A stretch of DNA of 64,000 bases from Primulina eburnea (lineage: Eukaryota; Streptophyta; Magnoliopsida; Lamiales; Gesneriaceae), in NCBI RefSeq assembly GCF_022965805.1, contig NC_133101.1, forward strand, positions 43,933,642-43,997,641, in the 5' to 3' direction. Positions 57,892 to 64,000 of the stretch are shown here, piece after piece (position 1 is the first letter of the stretch; each line of letters starts with the position of its first letter). The translations under genes and the position numbers were made by a program. Under the pieces are notes generated by a model. The model ran no database searches. It was not told where the DNA came from and worked only from the letters and a program-made list of their open reading frames with translations.

Positions 57892-60800
57892 TTAGAACTT
57901 ACCGAATAAATCTGGATAGCGACCCTTCAAGTCCCTCTCGGTTTCCCAAGTAGCTTCCTCTTCCGAGTGATTCAGCCACTTGACCTTGACCATTGGAATG
58001 ACTTTGTTTCGCAATCGTCTTTCTTGTCTAGCCAGAATCTGGACAGGTCTTTCCTCATAAGTCATATTTGGAGTTAGTTGAAGAGGTTCATAATTAAGCA
58101 CATGCGACGGATTCGACATGTACTTCCGCAGCATCGAGATGTGGAACACATTGTGAACTCCAGAAAGTGCGGGTGGCAATGCCACTCTATAAGCTAGTGT
58201 CCCAATCCTCTCCAAAATCTCGAACGGACCAATAAATCTCGGACTAAGCTTTCCTTTCTTGCCAAAGCGCATAACACCCTTCATAGGTGCTATTTTCACA
58301 AACACGTGGTCGCCCACTGCAAACTCTAAGTCCCTTCGTCTCTTGTCCGCATAACTCTTTTGTCGGCTTTGTGCAGTCTTCATTCTATCACGAATTTTGA
58401 CTACAAGCTCAGCCGTCTCTTCAATCACATCTGGACCAATATCTCTTCTTTCCCCAACCTCGTCCCAATGAATAGGAGATCTACATTTTCTTCCATAGAG
58501 CGCCTCAAAAGGAGCCATCCCGATTGATGATTGGAAACTGTTATTGTAGGTGAACTCCACTAGAGGTAACTTTGGTTCCCAACTGCCTTGAAAATCAATA
58601 ACGCATGCTCGCAGTAGATCCTCCAAAATTTGTATAACTCTCTCTGACTGGCCATCGGTCTGAGGATGGAATGCTGTACTGAATAGTAACTTGGTCCCCA
58701 TCGCTGCATGCAGACTCTTCAAAAAAAAAAACGTGAATCTCGGATCTCTGTCAGAAACAATGAACCGGAATCCCATGCAGCCGAACTATCTCTCGAACAT
58801 ACAAGTCAGCATACTGAACCATGGTGAATGTCGTCTTAATAGGTAGAAAATGCGCTGATTTCGTAAGACGATCAACTATAACCCAAATGACATTAAATCC
58901 CTTAACAGTCTTAGGCAATCCTACAACAAAGTCCATGGTGATATTTTCCCATTTCCACTCGGGAATAGGGAGTGGCTTCAATTTTCCCGCTGGTCTCTGA
59001 TGCTCTGCCTTGACTTGCTGACAAGTCAAACACTCGGATACATACCTCAAGATGTCTCTCTTCATGCCTGGCCACCAATACAACAACTGCAAATCCCTAT
59101 AAATCTTTGTACTGCCCGGATGAATGGAATATGGTGTGTCATGGGCTTCCTTCATAATGAGATGTCTCAAAGAATCGTCACTAGGAACCCATAGACGGTC
59201 TCGATAACGTACTAAACCATCCACCACTGAATATAAATTCCGGCCCTTGGCTTCATCTTTAGCCCTCCACTTTTGCAACTACTCATCAGTGGACTGCCCA
59301 TCACGGATCTTATCTCTCAATATCGACTGGACTGATAATGTGGCAAGAGTAGGGGCCTCACCCCTAGCATACACTGCAAGCTCAAACCACTGTATCTCGG
59401 ACTGCAACGGTCTTTGGAGCGATAATTGCGTGACGACTGCTGCTTTTCTGCTCAATGCGTCTGCCACTACATTAGCTTTCACCGGATGGTAGCTAATGTC
59501 ACAATCATAGTCCTTTACCAATTCGAGCCATCTGCGCTGTCTCATATTCAATTCCTTTTGGGTGAAGAAGTATTTCAAACTTTTATGATCAGTGAATATC
59601 TCGCACTTCTCCCCATAAAGGTAGTGTCTCCAAATTTTCAGTGCGAAGACTACTGCTGCAAGCTCAAGATCATGAGTGGGGTAGTTCTTTTCATGAATTT
59701 TCAACTGTCTTGACGCATAGGCGATAACTCGATCGTTTTGCATAAGGACTGCGCCCAAACCAAGCTTAGAAGCGTCGGTATAAAGAACATAATCCCCTTG
59801 CCCTGATGGCATAGATAGCACTGGCGCTGATATAAAGGCTTGCTTCAATTTGTCAAAACTGTCTTGGCACTCGGGTCCCCAAATAAATTTTGCATTCTTC
59901 TTTGTCAAGGCGATCATTGGTACCGCTATAGATGAGAACCCCTGGATGAACTTGCGATAGTAGCCAGCTAGCCCCAAGAAACTGCGAATCTCGGTGACGC
60001 TCTTTGGTACTGGCCACTCTCTCACAGCTTCCACTTTACTTGGATCGACCTCCACTCCACTACTAGAGATGATGTGGCCTATAAACGCCACTATATTAAG
60101 CCAAAACTCGCACTTACTGAATTTTGCATAAAGCTTTCTATCTTGCAGTACTTGCAGTGCGGTATTCAAATGACGGCTATGCTCCTCTCTGCTCTTGGAA
60201 TAGATCAAAATGTCATCAATGAAGACAATAATAAACTGATCCAGGTACGGCTAAAAGACGTGATTCATGAGATCCATGAAGATCGCTGGCGCATTGGTCA
60301 ACCCGAATGGCATGACCATAAACTCATAGTGCCCATATCTTGTGCGAAATGCAGTCTTGTGCACATCAGACTCCTTAACTTTCAACTGATGGTATCCCGA
60401 TCGCAGATCAATTTTTGAAAATATCGAAGCTCCTTGCAATTGGTCAAATAAATCCTCAATTCTCGGTAATGGATACTTATTTTTGATGGTGACCCTGTTG
60501 AGCTCCCGATAATCAATGCAAAGACGCATGCTACCATCTTTCTTTTTCACAAATAGCATTGGAGCGCCCCATGGAGAGCAACTAGGGCGAATAAAACCCT
60601 TGTCTAGCAGTTCTTGAATTTGATCTTTCAATTTTTTCATTTCAGCGGGTGCTAGACGATAAGGTGCTTTAGATATAGGAACAGTGCCCGGCATGAGATC
60701 AATAGAGAACTCCACCTCACGATCGGGTGGAATGCCAGAAACGTCTTCGAGAAAGACGCTAGGAAAGTCTCTCGCAACATCAACATCCTCTAACTTCTGG

Positions 60801-61270
60801 CTGATAGACTCATGTGCAGTAGTGACACAAGCTAGATAAGCTGGACATCCACGCTTAATAAGCTTCCTCGCACATAGACAAGAGATAATGTGCGGCATTT
60901 GCTTGTTCCTTGCTGCCTCAAAAACAAAGGATTTACCACTGGGTGGCCTAATAGATACTGACCGCTGACGAAAATCAATCGAAGCTCCATTCGCTGATAA
61001 TCAATCCATCCCAAGTATAATATCGAATTCGGGCATAGGAAGCACGATAAGATCTGCCTCGAACAACATCTCTGAATAAACGAAGCTCCAGATTCTTAAC
61101 AATCTTAGATGTGAGCATCTGATCACCGGAAGGAATTGAAACCTTGAAACCCAAACCCATATCTTGAGGAGTAATATTCAGTCTTTTGATGAAAGTTTCT
61201 GATATGAAAGAATGTGTAGCTCCGGAATCTAGCAAAGCATAAGTAGCTACTCCTAGAATGATGATCCTCC
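57892..61270 (-). pseudogene. G7 protease, reverse transcriptase, RNase H, integrase and chromodomain-like tail
   Basis: All domains are present in order but interrupted. Protease LLDSGATHSF (61235) is followed by a one-base insertion near 61058 and a TGA for Trp near 61010. Reverse transcriptase (60898-60251) has [12 protein letters not shown] and is split by a TAG near 60251 before [10 protein letters not shown]. RNase H (60208-59279; [26 protein letters not shown]) ends at a TAG. Integrase N-terminus with CLTCQQVKAE and TMDFVVGLP (59278-58751) is shifted after VRLHGIPV; SDRDPRF, a poly-T-damaged segment, TDGQSER, GPFEIL and EEATWETE follow to 57892. Protease is joined to gag across an intron-like segment. 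Confidence 0.92.
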
Positions 61271-61848
61271 CTGTGATGGAAATGTCTTATAAATATTTTC
61301 GTGTTGAAACTTAAGGATTTACTATCATTAATTCCCAAGGTTGGACGAAGATTTCGTGTTGAACTTAAACATTTCTAAGAAGATTTGCACTTTAGTCCTT
61401 TAATTTTTTGGAATTTTGCAAAATTGACCCATAATTTCGAATTATTGCAATTAAGTCCTTATATTGTTCGAAGTTCTGATTCAATCCTTGATGTTCGAGA
61501 ATTGCATTTTGATCCTTGAGAATTTATAAATTTGCATTTAGGTCCCTTAATTTCCGAAAATTGCACATTGGCCCCCAAAATAATTCGAAACCCCTCTTCA
61601 AGATTTTCTTTAATTTTTGGCCCTAAATCTTTTTATTTGGAATCATAACATCCTTCACATAAAATAAGGCAAAAAATTCGAATAATTTCTCTATGGTTTC
61701 TAGAATCATTGCTTACGTCCAACTACGTAGAACATGCAACCTATTTTTTTTTTTCTAGGTTGAAACTTAATCACATTTCAATCCTAATAACCAATTTAAC
61801 ATTTCATGCAGAAATAAGCAATATAAAAATGTTAAATGACTATGTTAC
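61271..61848 (-). other. Intron-like GT-AG segment between gag and protease of G7
   Basis: Gag coding is continuous to ACTCATCATGG (61849) and protease coding begins GGAGGATCATC (61270). The 578 bp between start GTAACA and end CACAG on the minus strand; removal at these sites joins the halves in phase (one base from exon 1 plus two from exon 2) and gives the usual gag-protease linker. The gag frame otherwise stops at 61832 inside the segment. It is AT-rich and includes a 29-bp tandem repeat. A spliceosomal intron is the simplest reading; an unrelated insertion with lucky ends is the alternative. Confidence 0.7.
61385..61590. repeat. Seven-unit tandem repeat of about 29 bp
   Basis: Units start at 61385, 61416, 61445, 61474, 61502, 61532 and 61561 (spacing 31, 29, 29, 28, 30, 29). 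Approximate plus-strand unit: TTGCA-TTT-RGTCCTTAAT followed by a TTCGAAAA-like end. Degenerate but regular. Confidence 0.85.
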
Positions 61849-62959
61849 CCATGATGAGTGTAGTGTCTGCCTCTCCTTCAGCTTCCTCGGCATTCACAAC
61901 ATAAGCTCGGGCCGTAGTAGCTGCTTTCCTCTTTGGGCAATCAATAGCCTTGTGACCCGCGTCCTTGCAGTAGAAACATTTATATGATCCCAACTCGCAT
62001 TTGCCAAGGTGTAGGCGGTTGCACTGTTTGCAAGGTTGCCTCTCAGCAGGCTTAGGCGCTCCCGGGTTCTGTGGCTTTGGTGGCACTGGCTTCTTGTCTT
62101 GACCTTGGGGCTTTTGAGGCCCTTGAGGTCTAGGAGGTCCCGTGTATGGTTTCTTGGCAGGCTGATTATTATTCTGATGTTGTTGCCTCTTACGCTGTAG
62201 CTCAAAATCGATATCCCTCAAGGACTGCTCAGCCCGATATGCATAAGTAACTGCCATAGCATAATTCCCCGGATTCATCATCATAACTTTATCCCGGACA
62301 GTAGGCCGTAGGCCATCCATGAAATGCCTAAGCTTTTCCTCCGCATCCCCTGCAATGAGGGGCACAAAGTGGCAACCCCTATCGAACTTCTTCACAAAGT
62401 CAGCAACAGGTACGTCTCCCTGACGGAGAGTCATGAATTCCCTCTTTATCCGACTTCGGACATCAGCAGTAAAGTATTTCTCATAAAATTTTGTCTTGAA
62501 CTGTGCCCATGTGAGTGTAGCAAGGTCAACACCATGCTCGGCTCCTTCCCACCATAAAGAAGCATCATCCCTAAGCAGATAAGTAGTGCATCTCACACGG
62601 TCGGCGTCTCCCATGTCTAGATAGCGGAAATGCACCTCTAGCGAACGGATCCAACTCTCAGCAGCAAAAGGATCGGTGGTGCCAGAAAATTCCTTTGGCC
62701 CTAGCCTCCGGAACTGCTCATAAATATCCTGCTGTGGCCTAGGTGGCGGCTGCTGCTGCTGCATCTGCTGTAACTGCAGTTGTAACTGCTGCTGTATCTG
62801 TTGCTCAAAGAGACGAGTCATGCCTTCTAATGCACGAGTAGCAGGATCCCCTGGTGGGGGTGGTGGTGGTGGTGGTGGTGCATTTCCTTGACTGTTCCCT
62901 GGTCGGTTAACACTGTTCTCGGCTTGGTTCTCGTGAGCGTGAGCACGTCTAGGAGGCAT
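61832..62959 (-). CDS. G7 gag
   Basis: Start chosen at ATG 62959 (MPPRRAHAHENQAE), the family's usual gag start and shared with G5; the frame is open further upstream to 63025. Features in order: a run of nine prolines near residue 33 encoded by a GGT/CCA repeat, Gln-rich coiled stretch (QQQLQLQLQQMQQQ), capsid core (DDASLWWEGAEHG, FKTKFYEKYF), Pro/Lys-rich basic linker and a zinc knuckle CFYCKDAGHKAIDC. An upstream CKQCNRLHLGKCE adds a second cysteine cluster. No internal stop: the best-kept gag in the window. Coding beyond 61849 is likely intronic. Confidence 0.93.
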   Translation of the reverse strand: MPPRRAHAHENQAENSVNRPGNSQGNAPPPPPPPPPGDPATRALEGMTRLFEQQIQQQLQLQLQQMQQQQPPPRPQQDIYEQFRRLGPKEFSGTTDPFAAESWIRSLEVHFRYLDMGDADRVRCTTYLLRDDASLWWEGAEHGVDLATLTWAQFKTKFYEKYFTADVRSRIKREFMTLRQGDVPVADFVKKFDRGCHFVPLIAGDAEEKLRHFMDGLRPTVRDKVMMMNPGNYAMAVTYAYRAEQSLRDIDFELQRKRQQHQNNNQPAKKPYTGPPRPQGPQKPQGQDKKPVPPKPQNPGAPKPAERQPCKQCNRLHLGKCELGSYKCFYCKDAGHKAIDCPKRKAATTARAYVVNAEEAEGEADTTLIMGNIVI

Positions 62960-63230
62960 TATATCTGAATGTTTTCCAAATTCTAACGTAACCAACATGC
63001 GTTTAAATCTAAGTTCTCTAATCATGTGACAAATCCTAACTCAATTAGCAAATTAAGCATGCAAAGCATAATTACTCAAAAAGCTAATAAACATGCATCA
63101 TAAACATAATATTCATAACTTCATGCAGGTTAAATCATAAAATCACATAAAGCATGTAAAACTTACAACTTGGAGGCTTGACGACTGATCTTCCCGGCTC
63201 TGATGGTGGCACAACCCTTTAATGAACCTG
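62960..63230 (-). other. G7 leader
   Basis: About 270 bp between primer site and gag ATG, AT-rich, without recognised motif. Confidence 0.6.
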
Positions 63231-63242
63231 GCTTTGATACCA
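63231..63242 (-). other. Primer binding site of G7
   Basis: Minus-strand TGGTATCAAAGC, one mismatch from the initiator tRNA-Met complement, two bases after the LTR end. Confidence 0.85.
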
Positions 63243-63244
63243 AC

Positions 63245-64000
63245 TGAAACGTCCTGATCTTCTTATTGCTTTTAAAAGTACTAGAAATTTTTTTTTCTAA
63301 ATCTCTCACATTTTCGGTCATTGCATGCACATGCACATAAAATAATCTTGCACCATTTTAAAGTAAATCATCCAACTAGTATTTGAAAATTGAAAGGTAA
63401 TAGTCAAACCAGAAATCGTAAAAACGTTTTACCAAACCTAAAAAGCAATAAATGTTGAAAAGTGTAGCCCATACTAAACTCTCCAAAAACCTCTCAAAAG
63501 CTTAAATAAATAGTCTTAAAATCTTTAAAAGAAATCATAAAGCGTAATGCGGAAAATAATGCGCTGGTCCTCGGGTTGTGTGCTCCATCAGTCCAGTAGT
63601 ATCACTCATCAAGGCCTCCCTCAGAACCACCTGCATCCATCACACCTAGTGAGTCTAAAGACTCAACACACAATAATCTTGATAACAAGTAATACGTAAT
63701 ACAGTCAACATATAACGGTGAAAAATACTTGTACTTAAAATATCTTTATCATGAAGATGCATAAACTTAAACATAATCATTTTCATAAATACTTTCATGA
63801 TGCATAAAACTTTATCATAAACCATTTCATGACATGCACATAAAAGTCTTGATCGTTTTCCTTATCATGACATAAAACATTTTAACTTGATCATAATCAT
63901 TTTCCTTTTTCCTTTTTCTTTTCCTTTTCCTTTGTTGAATTCAGATCGTTAATTGTGACTTTCCTGATCATGCTCATGAGGGTCGATGGATCCATCTATG
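63245..64000 (-). repeat. 5' LTR of G7, 3' part (continues past window)
   Basis: TGAAACGTCCTGATC onward matches 54700-55455 nearly base for base, apart from about ten substitutions and T-run length changes near 54722/63290 and 55368/63908. Confidence 0.93.

Larger units (their letters stand above)
54700..64000 (-). mobile_element. Chromovirus G7, nearly complete, right edge outside window
   Basis: Minus-strand Tekay/Del-type element: 5' LTR (from 63245, continuing past 64000), primer site, gag, intron-like insert, protease, reverse transcriptase, RNase H, integrase, chromodomain-like tail, polypurine tract, 3' LTR (54700-57855). Over the roughly 750 bp visible in both LTRs I count about ten substitutions plus a poly-T indel, so it is the youngest-looking insertion here, yet pol has several stops. 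Confidence 0.95.

Overview
This window is plant nuclear DNA made almost entirely of nested, mostly dead LTR retrotransposons. I found no host protein gene, tRNA or rRNA gene. An angiosperm (probably eudicot) with a large repeat-rich genome is suggested by Ty3/gypsy chromoviruses of Tekay/Del type (integrase followed by a chromodomain-like tail, primer sites matching initiator tRNA-Met) and by SIRE/Maximus-type Ty1/copia elements (long coiled-coil gag, extra 3' reading frame). A finer placement is not supported by the sequence itself. Similarity statements are by eye.
Layout. 1-3033: 3' end of chromovirus G1 (+). 3034-15285: copy A of a SIRE-type composite, interrupted at 5419-14342 by a complete chromovirus G2 (-) with GTTTC target duplication. 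15286-19345: LTR pieces of other chromoviruses and non-coding sequence. 19346-23002: 3' LTR and env-like reading frame of SIRE element M1 (-). 23003-28940: SIRE element P1 (+), inserted in M1; 21253-24560 is copy B of the composite. 28941-29926: unassigned repeat with four GC-rich hairpins. 29927-32675: chromovirus G3 (-) 3' end, joined head-on to chromovirus G4 (+, 32676-37849). 37850-39655: LTR end, primer site and gag start of G5 (+). 39656-46063: rearranged chromovirus G6 (-). 46064-54699: non-coding retroelement H split by two solo LTRs (46538-48765 with perfect TATGG repeats; 49118-52078), then a plus-strand LTR fragment and an opposite H-like fragment. 54700-64000: chromovirus G7 (-), running off the right edge.
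How it works together. Each element would have encoded gag, protease, reverse transcriptase, RNase H and integrase; nearly all copies have stops, frameshifts or deletions. G2 keeps a 941-codon open frame and G7 has two very similar LTRs. Points that stand out: (1) unrelated GC-rich palindrome arrays sit just upstream of the TATA box in four LTRs and, in other positions, in several more; (2) a 578-bp GT-AG segment between gag and protease of G7 behaves exactly like an intron and contains a 29-bp tandem repeat; (3) two adjacent hairpins with a covarying base pair are conserved in the LTRs of G4, G6 and the first solo LTR; (4) a two-element SIRE composite with a shared gag frameshift occurs twice, with intact empty sites in copy B for the later G1 and G2 insertions.
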